This document shows, in pieces, positions 24,901 through 31,728 of a DNA stretch of 54,178 nucleotides. The notes under the pieces were generated by a model. The model worked only from the letters and a program-made list of their open reading frames with translations. It had not been told where the DNA came from and made no database searches. Source of the stretch: Candidatus Rokuibacteriota bacterium (GTDB lineage Bacteria > Methylomirabilota > Methylomirabilia > Rokubacteriales > CSP1-6); the NCBI GenBank assembly GCA_016179925.1, contig JACPCG010000194.1, forward strand, positions 1 through 54,178. The letters run 5' to 3'. Position numbers and translations under genes: made by a program. The number at the start of each line of letters is the position of its first letter. The first letter of the stretch is position 1.

Positions 24901-26603
24901 CGGGCTTTCCACCGCTGAGGCTCACGTTCCAGGTCCGCGAGGACTGGATCTTCTCGCATGTGCTCGCCGAGCGGGCGCGCACCCACGGAGACCGGCCCTT
25001 CATCGAGCCCCTCGACGGACCGGCGCTGACCTACGCCGAGGCCGACCGCCTGGTGAACCGGCTCGCCCACGGCCTCCGAGCGCTCGGCGTCGCGCGCGGC
25101 GACCGGGTACTCGTGATGCTGCCGAACACGGTCGAGTTCATGCTCCTCTGGTGGGCCGCCAACCGCCTCGGCGCGATCGAGGTCTCGGTCAACACCGCCT
25201 ACAAGGGCTACTTCCTCGAACACCTCGTCAACAACTCCGGCGGCCGCGTGATCGTGGTCGCGCGGGAGTTCCTCGATCGCCTGGAGGAGAGCGCCGCCAA
25301 GCTCGAGCACCTCGAGACCATCATCGTCTACGAGCCTGACCGGGCCGCGTCCGCCGTGCCGCGGCTCGAGCGGTTCCGGACCCTCGCGTTCGAGGAGCTG
25401 TATGGGCGCTCGGACGACCCGCCCGGCGTCCCGCTCTCCCACCGGGACCTCTGCGCGATCATGTACACCTCGGGGACGACGGGGCCGTCGAAGGGCGTGA
25501 TGCTGCCGAACGCCTTCTGCCACCTCTTCGCCGATTGCACCCGCAACCTGACGCGCCTCGGCGAGGACGACGCCTACCTCGTCGCCACGCCGCTCTACCA
25601 CGCCAACGCGCCGATCATGCAGGTCTACCCCGCGATGCTGGCCGGCGGCCGCGCCGTGATCTGCCCCCGCTTCAGCGCCAGCGAGTGGCTGGACCAGATC
25701 CGGCGCAGCGGCGCCACGGCGACGAACCTCCTCGGCGTCATGATGGACTTCGTCTTCCGCCAGCCGCCGCGGCCCGGCGACCGCGACCATCGCCTGCGCG
25801 TCGTCCTCGGCCAGCCGGCGCCCGCCGCGATCGTGGAGGACTTCAAGCGCCGGTTCGGGATCGCGCGGGTCCTCGAATACTACGGCATGACCGAGATCGG
25901 CCTCGCCACCATGATGCCGTGGGACGACGTCCGTCCTGGCTCATGCGGCAAGGCCATGTCCGAGTGGTACGAGCTGCGGATCGCCGATCCCGAGACCGAC
26001 GAGGAGCTGGGGCATGGCGAGGTCGGCGAGCTGCTCGTCCGGCCGAAAGAGATGTGGGCCTTCAACCAGGGCTACTGGGAGATGCCGGACAAGACCCTCG
26101 AGGCGCTCCGCAACGTCTGGTACCACACCGGCGACGCCCTCCGGCGTGACGCGGAGGGCTACTACTACTTCGTCGACCGCATGCGCGACGTGATCCGCCG
26201 CCGCGCCGAGAACATCGCTTCCTACGACATCGAGCGCGTGCTGTCCGAGCATCCCGACGTGGCCGAGTGCACCGCGGTGGGGGTGGACTCCGGGATCGCC
26301 GGCGGCGAGGACGAGATCAAGGCCTGCCTCGTTCTGCGCGAGGGCCGCGCGCTCGTCCCGGAAGAGTTCCTCGCCTGGTGCGAGGCGCGGCTCCCGTACT
26401 TCGCGGTCCCGCGCTACCTCGAGGTCCTCGCCGAGCTGCCCCGGACCCCGAACAACAAGATCCAGAAGTATCTGCTGCGGCGCAGCGGCGGCGCCGCCGC
26501 CTGGGACCGCGTGAAGGCGGGCTACCAGCTCCAGGAGGAGGTCCGCAAGGCCGAGGCCAAGCGCCAGCGGCGGGCCGGCGCCGCCGCCCAGCCCTCAGCG
26601 TGA
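24897..26603 (+). CDS. Acyl-/aryl-CoA ligase (AMP-binding, CaiC-like)
   Basis: A 568-residue adenylate-forming enzyme. The P-loop is YTSGTTGPSKGVML (190-203), A5 is EYYGMTEIGLATM, A7 is VWYHTGDALRRDAEGYYYFV, the hinge is RMRDVIRRRAENIASYDIE, and A10 is TPNNKIQKYLLR with the catalytic Lys. The arrangement resembles crotonobetaine/carnitine-CoA ligase (CaiC) and related ATP-dependent acid:CoA ligases. It would activate the acid that the upstream reductase or dehydratase then processes as its CoA ester. The start overlaps the activator stop (ATGA). The last 30 residues form a charged helical tail. Substrate unknown. Confidence 0.9.
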   Translation: MTGFPPLRLTFQVREDWIFSHVLAERARTHGDRPFIEPLDGPALTYAEADRLVNRLAHGLRALGVARGDRVLVMLPNTVEFMLLWWAANRLGAIEVSVNTAYKGYFLEHLVNNSGGRVIVVAREFLDRLEESAAKLEHLETIIVYEPDRAASAVPRLERFRTLAFEELYGRSDDPPGVPLSHRDLCAIMYTSGTTGPSKGVMLPNAFCHLFADCTRNLTRLGEDDAYLVATPLYHANAPIMQVYPAMLAGGRAVICPRFSASEWLDQIRRSGATATNLLGVMMDFVFRQPPRPGDRDHRLRVVLGQPAPAAIVEDFKRRFGIARVLEYYGMTEIGLATMMPWDDVRPGSCGKAMSEWYELRIADPETDEELGHGEVGELLVRPKEMWAFNQGYWEMPDKTLEALRNVWYHTGDALRRDAEGYYYFVDRMRDVIRRRAENIASYDIERVLSEHPDVAECTAVGVDSGIAGGEDEIKACLVLREGRALVPEEFLAWCEARLPYFAVPRYLEVLAELPRTPNNKIQKYLLRRSGGAAAWDRVKAGYQLQEEVRKAEAKRQRRAGAAAQPSA

Positions 26604-26623
26604 CCGCCGGTGGAGCCCGGCGG
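26604..26623 (+). terminator. Possible terminator hairpin after the reductase operon
   Basis: ccgccgg (26604-26610) pairs with ccggcgg (26617-26623) around the loop tggagc, starting one base after the ligase stop. No T-run follows, so this is a weak candidate, but it lies where transcription should end before the convergent toxin-antitoxin genes. Confidence 0.35.
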
Positions 26624-26646
26624 CGGAGCGGGCATCTACCGACGCT

Positions 26647-26976
26647 TTACCCGCCGCGGCCAGCGCGTGCTCGTACCCGCTTGCCCCGAACGCGACTGCG
26701 GCCTCGGGCGGGCGGAGCGCCCTTGTTGGACGCGGCATCTATATCTTCCAGCCGTACTCCGCGCCCAGCCCGCAGGCTGGCCCGGGCCGCCGCGATTCGG
26801 TTCAGAAATCGGGGGTCGTTCTCCAGGCGGTAGTCGAACCAGTCGTCTTCCGACCCGAACCCGATCAGTACACCCGCCGCCCGCCCGTGTCGGGTGATGA
26901 CCAGTTCCTCCTTCACGGCTAACCGGAGATAGCGCGACAAATCATCCTTCACGTCCGACAACGCCACCGTCTTCAT
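26647..26976 (-). CDS. Type II antitoxin, Phd/YefM-like
   Basis: A 109-residue protein whose first 70 residues are a Phd/YefM-type antitoxin: KTVALSDVKDDLSRYLRLAV, KEELVITRHGRAAGVLIGF and the SEDDWFDYRLENDPRFLNRI neutralising segment. The N-terminal fold binds DNA and autoregulates, and the C-terminal part wraps the toxin. The last 30 residues (Arg/Gly/Ala-rich, PPARGRSRVRGKRVRARAG) are unlike the family and may be read-through into foreign sequence after a lost stop. It lies downstream of the toxin gene and overlaps it by four bases. Confidence 0.85.
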   Translation of the reverse strand: MKTVALSDVKDDLSRYLRLAVKEELVITRHGRAAGVLIGFGSEDDWFDYRLENDPRFLNRIAAARASLRAGRGVRLEDIDAASNKGAPPARGRSRVRGKRVRARAGRGG

Positions 26977-27296
26977 GTCGTCTCCTTGCCCTCGCGATCG
27001 CTTTCGTCGCGCTGTCCGTAGCGGTCAAGCCACGCCGTTGCATCGTTCTTCGGCACGATCGCCAGGACCTCCACAGCCTCGTCGCCGATGTCGTAGAACA
27101 CCCGAACGTCGCTCACGCGCAACCGGTACTGCGGACGGCGCATGCCCCGGAGGCGTTTGATTCGGCTCTTGCTCGTCTTGTCGGGTTCATGGCGGAGGTG
27201 CGTCTCCAGCGCGTCACGCACCATCGCCCGGTCATATGCCCTCAGCGCTTTGAAGTCCTCGATCGCCTCGGGCGCGAGGACGATCTCGCGTGGCAT
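26973..27296 (-). CDS. Type II toxin, RelE/ParE superfamily
   Basis: A 107-residue basic protein. PREIVLAPEAIEDFKALRAY, RAMVRDALETHLRHEPDK, RIKRLRGMRRPQYRLRVSDV, RVFYDIGDEAVEVLAIVPKN match RelE/ParE toxins: the short helical start, the RLRG turn, the R-x-R strand and the FYD-x-x-D beta pair. RelE-type toxins cleave mRNA on the ribosome and ParE-type toxins poison gyrase, and sequence alone does not decide which. The toxin is encoded first and the antitoxin second, overlapping as ATGA. The usual order in Phd/YefM modules is the reverse. Confidence 0.85.
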   Translation of the reverse strand: MPREIVLAPEAIEDFKALRAYDRAMVRDALETHLRHEPDKTSKSRIKRLRGMRRPQYRLRVSDVRVFYDIGDEAVEVLAIVPKNDATAWLDRYGQRDESDREGKETT

Positions 27297-27358
27297 TCTA
27301 GCCAGATTGTAGCCAGAATTCTTGGCAGCGGCAAGCCGGGATCCCGAGCGCGAACGAG

Positions 27359-27772
27359 CTACAGGTTCCCCAGCGCGCGGAGGCGCGGGTCCAGCTCGTC
27401 GCGGAGGGCGTCGCCGACCAGGTTGACGGCGACCACCGTCAGCATGATGCAGAAGCCGGGGACCGAGGAGATCCACCAGGCGCGGAGGAGATAGCCGCGG
27501 CCGTTGCTCAGGTCGATCCCCCACTCGGGGGTGGGCGGCCGCGGCCCGAGCCCGAGGAAGCTGAGCGAGGCGCCCAGGATGATCGACCACGCGATGGCCA
27601 CCGTCGACAGCACGATGACGGGTGCCACGATGTTCGGCAGCACGTGCCGGAGCGCGAGCCGCCCCTGGCCGCACCCGAGCGCCCGGGCCGCCTCCACGTA
27701 GACGTTCTCCTTCACCGCGAGCACGTCGCCCCGCACGAGGCGGACGAAGGTGGGGACCAGCGAAACCCCGAC
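27359..27772 (-). pseudogene. DppC-like ABC transporter permease, C-terminal fragment
   Basis: The frame encodes the last 135 or so residues of an oligopeptide/nickel-type permease. GVSLVPTFVRLVRGDVLAVK, ENVYVEAARALGCGQGRLAL and RHVLPNIVAPVIVLSTVAIA form the EAA coupling loop and following membrane helix. GASLSFLGLGPRPPTPEWGI and PGFCIMLTVVAVNLVGDALR, then DELDPRL, end the protein. The N-terminal half (three membrane segments) is missing. At about 27772 the sequence switches to a peptidase fragment in another frame, so the two genes are joined by a deletion. Two orphan family-5 binding proteins at 39.8-44.2 kb belong to the same transporter class. Confidence 0.8.
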
Positions 27773-28005
27773 CCCCGCAGGCGCCCGATCGGCTGGCGCG
27801 TCGTCTTGCCGGGCTTCGCCGGGTGCGTGACCTCCATCATCTCGACGTCGAGGCCGATGTCGGCCATGTAGTTCGCGAGGTGGTCCGCGAGCGGCCCCTC
27901 CTCGAACGTGGTGCTCGGGATGCGGATCGCTGCCTGCTCGAGGGCGAGGACCTGCCGGTCGTGGATCTGCGCGAGGATCTTCCCCGACTCGCCGTCACGC
28001 CCCAT
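27773..28005 (-). pseudogene. M20-family metallopeptidase/deacylase, N-terminal fragment
   Basis: From the ATG at 28005 the sequence ESGKILAQIHDRQVLALEQA, AIRIPSTTFEEGPLADHLAN, YMADIGLDVEMMEVTHPAKP and GKTTRQPIGRLRG is the start of an ArgE/DapE/ACY1-type peptidase, normally near 400 residues. It stops just before the metal-binding 'NGH.D' motif, where the DppC fragment begins. The start lies nine bases after the upstream M24 gene, so an intact order M24, M20, DppC is implied. The catalytic region is missing, so it cannot be active. Confidence 0.75.
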
Positions 28006-28013
28006 TCGCACCC

Positions 28014-29146
28014 CTATTGGATGACGAACATCTGATCGGTCGAGAACTTGTCCGAGATCAGCTCGGGGCCGCCCGCGCGCACGACCACCATGTCCTGGAT
28101 GTGCCAGTAGTCCTTGTGGGGCTCGAGGGCCAGCACCATGCCCTCCTCGAGCACGACCTCGCTGCCGCGGGCGAGCACCGGCTCCTGCTGGTGCCACCAG
28201 CAGCCCACGCCGTGCCCGACCAGCGCGGTGTTATAGGTCCACCCGTGCTTCCCGAATTCCTTGACGACGAACTCGTAGACGTCGCCCGCCCGCGCTCCCG
28301 GCCGGCAGCGGTCGATCGTCATCCGATAGATGTCGCGGGTGATCTCGTACTCGCGCTGCTGCTGCGGGCTCGGTGGGCCGAGGACGGCGTTGCGTGACTG
28401 GTGCCCCGGGTAGCCGTCGACGTAGGCGACGTAGTCGGTGCGGACGACGTCGCCCCGGCGGAACGCCGTGTCGCTCTCCCCCGCGTAGGGGATCAGGTTG
28501 GTAGAGGAGTTCAGGATGCCGTGCGCCCAGTTCGCCCCCCGGCGGAGGCAGCTTCCGATGATCCGGCTGTGCCCCGCGCGCTCGGTGTCGCCCGGGCGGA
28601 TGGTCGGGAAGACCTCGAGGTAGGCGTCGTCGAGGAGGTCCGCGCCCTTCTTCAAGCGCGTGATCTCCGCCGGCGTCTTCACCCAGCGCACCTCGTCCAT
28701 CATGCGCGTGCAGTCGACCATCTGGAGCTGGGGCAGCCGGCGCTGGACCTCCTCCCAGTGGCGGCGCTCACGTAGTTCTTCTCGAAGCCGACGCGTTCTC
28801 GCCCCAGCCCCGCCGCCTCGATGGCCTGCGCGAGCCGGCTGTACGGCGACTCCGTGTAGGCGTCGTACACCTCGATCCGCTTCACCCACGAGTCGCGCCG
28901 GGTGAGCCCCTCGGCGATCTTGTTGAGGACGATCACGGGCTCGCCGTGCCGCGGCCAGAGCAGCAGGACGCCCCGCACGGAGTCGGGCAGGTCGAGGTGG
29001 CGGGCGAGGGTGCCCGGATAGGCGAGCCCCGAGAGGTAGGTGAAGTTCTGTCCCGAGCGGGCCACCACCGCCGCCAGCCGGTGGCGATCCATGTGCTCGT
29101 GCAGGCGGGCGACGTTGGCGATGACCTGGCGACCCGTGTCCGGCAT
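28014..29146 (-). pseudogene. M24-family Xaa-Pro-type aminopeptidase with one-base frameshift
   Basis: The N-terminal creatinase-like domain (GRQVIANVARLHEHMDRHRL ... GLGRERVGFEKNYVSAA) and the C-terminal pita-bread domain (HWEEVQRRLPQLQMVDCTRM ... GDVVRTDYVAYVDGYPGHQS ... TALVGHGVGCWWHQQEPVL ... VLEEGMVLALEPHKDY) are both intact but lie in frames one base apart. They meet near 28771 at 'gccgccac', where one missing C restores the reading. The span is 1133 bases, and one added base gives exactly 378 codons. The metal ligands appear as D..Y.D, H in VGHGVG and E in LALEPH, although the region is divergent. A base-calling error is the simplest explanation. Confidence 0.82.
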
Positions 29147-29221
29147 GTCGGTCCTCACTCGGTTGAAGGTGGCCCGCATGATAGCCCGTCCCCGTGCGAT
29201 GCGCGAGCGGGGGAGGGCGCC

Positions 29222-30157
29222 TCAGCGGGCGAGGAGCCGGCGCGCGCGCTCAACCGCCTGCACGAGCCCTCCGGGGAGCAGGAGCACGATGGCGATGAAG
29301 AGGGCGCCGAAGATCAGCAGGTGGAAGTCCACCCAGTGCAGCGCCAGATATTCTTTCAGGAAGACGTAGAGGACGGCGCCGAGGACGGGGCCGTGGAGCG
29401 TGCCGACGCCGCCGATGAAGGTCATCAGGAGCGCGTCGAAGGTCCAGTGCGGGCTGAAGGGATGCGACGGGTAGTAGCTGATGTGGTAGTAGGCGAAGAG
29501 GCCGCCGGCCAGCCCCGCGAGCCCCGTGGAGAGTGCCAGCGCCGTCAGCTTGAGCCGGAGCGCGCCGACGCCGGAGGCCTCGGCCGCCTCCTCGTCCTCG
29601 CGGATCGCCTGCATCCCGAGTCCGATGCGTGAGGCGCCGAGAGCCGCCACCGCGACCACCGACACGGCGGCGAGTCCCAGCGCGAAGTAGTAGCGGTGCG
29701 ACAGCCGGTAGGCACCGATCGTGGCGGTGGGGAGCGTGGAGATGTCCGAGAGCACGTTGCTGACCGTCGTGCGTAAGATCTCTCCCAGCGCGAGCGTCCC
29801 GATCGCGAAGTAGGCGCCGTGGAGCCGGAAGGCGGCGACACCGATGGCGAGCGCGAAGGCCGTCGCCACGAGGGCGCCCGCCCCCATGGCGAGCACGATG
29901 GGCGTGCCCTCGATCCAGAGCGTGCGCGCCACGAGGGCGCCCAGCCCGAAGAAGGCCGCGTGGCCGAGGTTCACCTGGCCGGCGTACCCGGCGACGATGT
30001 TCCAGCTCTCGGCGAGCGTGATCGAGAGCAGGATCAGGAAGACGAAGTTGAGGACGTCGTCGCGACGGGTGGCCAGCGGCAAGAGCGCCAGCGCGGCGAG
30101 GGCGCCGAGGATCGCCGCCGCCCAGCCCGGCTCGCGCCGCTTCCCGAGGCGCCTCAT
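29222..30157 (-). CDS. livM: LIV-type ABC transporter permease LivM (second cluster)
   Basis: A 311-residue permease. ESWNIVAGYAGQVNLGHAAF is the LivM signature, FRLHGAYFAIGTLALGEILR the conserved middle block, GMQAIREDEEAAEASGVGAL the coupling loop and LLMTFIGGVGTLHGPVLGAV the C-terminal block. It pairs with the LivH encoded directly upstream (four-base ATGA overlap). The end lies about 75 bases before the peptidase start. The solute is unknown. The arginine-rich N-terminus (RRLGKRREPG) precedes the first membrane segment. Confidence 0.93.
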   Translation of the reverse strand: MRRLGKRREPGWAAAILGALAALALLPLATRRDDVLNFVFLILLSITLAESWNIVAGYAGQVNLGHAAFFGLGALVARTLWIEGTPIVLAMGAGALVATAFALAIGVAAFRLHGAYFAIGTLALGEILRTTVSNVLSDISTLPTATIGAYRLSHRYYFALGLAAVSVVAVAALGASRIGLGMQAIREDEEAAEASGVGALRLKLTALALSTGLAGLAGGLFAYYHISYYPSHPFSPHWTFDALLMTFIGGVGTLHGPVLGAVLYVFLKEYLALHWVDFHLLIFGALFIAIVLLLPGGLVQAVERARRLLAR

Positions 30158-31023
30158 CGCCCGAAGAGCCCGCGCGGGCGGACGACCAGCACGACGACGA
30201 AGAGGACCAGGCCCACGACCTCGCGGTACGGGCCGCCGAAGACAGACGCGCTCGCCGCCTCCGCCACGCCGAGGACGAGGCCGCCGACGAAAGTGCCGAG
30301 CATCGAGCCGAGGCCGGCGAGGACGACGACGATCAGCGCCTTGAGCGTCCACTCGAGCCCGATCGAGGGACTGATCGAGTAGCCGATGCTGACGAGCGTC
30401 CCGGCGGCGCCGGCGAGGCCGGTGCCGATCGCGAAGGCGAGCAGGTATGCCCGCCGGACGTCGATGCCGGTCAGCAGCGCGGCCTGCCAGTCCTCGGCGG
30501 TGGCGCGGATGGCCTTGCCCCAGCGCCAGTGCGCCAGCAGCAGGTGCACCCCGCCGATCAGGGCGAACGCGAGCGCGAGGCTCAGCAGCCGCACGACGGG
30601 GATCGAGAGGCCGTCCACGCTGATGACCGCGCCGCCGTAGGGAGTGACGATGGACCGCTCGTCCGCCGTCCAGAGCCGCACGGCCAGGGCGTGGAGCGCC
30701 AGCGCCAGGCCGAAGCCGATCAGCAGCGAGTTCTTGATCCGCGTCTCCTCGTCCGCGCGCACCACGAAGCCGAAGAGCCCCCAGTAGAGACCGAGCCCGA
30801 GCGCGAGCGCGAGCGGCAGGACCAGCAGGAGCGCGGCGAACGGGTCGAGGTCGAGGAGGGCGACGAGCCAGAACGCCCCGTAGCCGCCGAGCATGATCAG
30901 CTCGCCGTGGGCGACGTTGAGGACCTTGAGGACACCGAACACGAGCGACAGCCCCGCTGCCGCCAGCCCGTAGAGCCCGCCGATCAGGAGCCCGAGCAGG
31001 AGCTGCTGGGCGAGCGCACTCAC
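30154..31023 (-). CDS. livH: LIV-type ABC transporter permease LivH (second cluster)
   Basis: A 289-residue permease. LLLGLLIGGLYGLAAAGLSL, VFGVLKVLNVAHGELIMLGG and the coupling loop KAIRATAEDWQAALLTGIDV with ALIVVVLAGLGSMLGTFVGG are classic LivH features. The GTG at 31023 is taken because it overlaps a TGA (GTGA) at the end of a short upstream reading frame, as in the other operons of this window. It lacks a linked livG or livK. The nearest LIV ATPase is livF at 33.8 kb on the same strand, beyond a zeta-toxin remnant and recQ. Confidence 0.92.
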   Translation of the reverse strand: MSALAQQLLLGLLIGGLYGLAAAGLSLVFGVLKVLNVAHGELIMLGGYGAFWLVALLDLDPFAALLLVLPLALALGLGLYWGLFGFVVRADEETRIKNSLLIGFGLALALHALAVRLWTADERSIVTPYGGAVISVDGLSIPVVRLLSLALAFALIGGVHLLLAHWRWGKAIRATAEDWQAALLTGIDVRRAYLLAFAIGTGLAGAAGTLVSIGYSISPSIGLEWTLKALIVVVLAGLGSMLGTFVGGLVLGVAEAASASVFGGPYREVVGLVLFVVVLVVRPRGLFGR

Positions 31024-31075
31024 AGGGCGATCGTCACGCGCGTGCCGACCTCCTGCCCCGACTCGGGCACGAGTC
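31020..31075 (-). pseudogene. C-terminal remnant of an unknown gene upstream of livH
   Basis: The 18 codons before the livH start read AQRLVPESGQEVGTRVTIAL and end in a TGA that overlaps livH's GTG. The pattern 'G..V.. G..VTIAL' resembles the last strand of a TOBE-like or beta-barrel domain, but the fragment is too short to name. Upstream the frame loses sense within about 60 bases. It suggests that the gene that once preceded livH has been lost. Confidence 0.3.
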
Positions 31076-31201
31076 GTTGGGCGCTCGTCCTATCGTCCTT
31101 CCAGGGCCGAGTGGTCTCAGCCATAGCATCTCGTCGAAGACCGCAGAGAGGAGCGCGTGGAGATGCCGAGGAGCTAAAGCTGTAGGCCGTTCTATTTCGC
31201 T

Positions 31202-31375
31202 CTACGACGCATGGAGGTGTTGCTTGGTTAGGTCAACGATTTGGCCGGTCCGTAGCACATAGACCGGAGTCCCAGCCTTTAGACCAAGCTCCCTGGCCCG
31301 CCGGGCCGCGCGCCGCAGAGCCTTCGCCGAGGCTCGAATATCCGGATCCTTTGAACCTACTGCCTCTTGCTTCAC
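31202..31375 (-). CDS. Small hypothetical protein (57 residues) coupled to a zeta-toxin remnant
   Basis: A short reading frame starting GTG at 31375 whose start overlaps the zeta-toxin stop (GTGA), with CAGGAGA ten bases upstream. The sequence (KQEAVGSKDPDIRASAKALR, RAARRARELGLKAGTPVYVL, RTGQIVDLTKQHLHAS) has a basic amphipathic helix followed by a short beta hairpin 'GTPVYVLRTGQIVDL'. That resembles small partners found next to zeta/AAA kinases. The coupling suggests an accessory or antitoxin-like role (inference). GC content is visibly lower than in the flanking genes, in line with recent acquisition. Confidence 0.6.
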   Translation of the reverse strand: MKQEAVGSKDPDIRASAKALRRAARRARELGLKAGTPVYVLRTGQIVDLTKQHLHAS

Positions 31376-31660
31376 TGATTGTCTCCTGACGCTACCAGAC
31401 GGGGGATGCTACCTGAATTCTCGTACAGTATCCAGTGATCCACTAATGCCTGATAGACATTATGGAAATGGGTAGCCCGCTGTCAAACCGACGCCGTATT
31501 ACGGACTCAGGCACATTGTGGCCCCCTTGTGCCACCCGCGCGGCTTGCTCCGGGTGAAAGGGAAAAAGCCCTGCGGCAATCAGGTCCACGTTGATGAAGT
31601 CAGGACAGTCCGCCTCGCGCGGGAGGAACTCGAGGGCGAAGGTAGTCTTTCCAGCCCCTG
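31372..31660 (-). pseudogene. Zeta-toxin-family kinase remnant (N-terminal loss, internal deletion, frameshift)
   Basis: [20 protein letters not shown] is the Walker A region of zeta-type kinases, and [20 protein letters not shown] carries the conserved Asp. Immediately after comes [20 protein letters not shown], which normally lies about 60 residues later, so the middle of the protein is missing in-frame. Near 31464 the frame shifts. The natural end ([31 protein letters not shown]) continues in another frame to a TGA at 31372-31374. The first strand before the P-loop is also lost, near 31660. Zeta toxins phosphorylate UDP-sugars, but this copy cannot be functional as sequenced. Confidence 0.75.
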
Positions 31661-31728
31661 AGCACGGCGCCGGGCCGTCGCCGTTCGTAGACGTTTCCTC
31701 CCCGGCGCGCACCGATTACTATCGAGCG

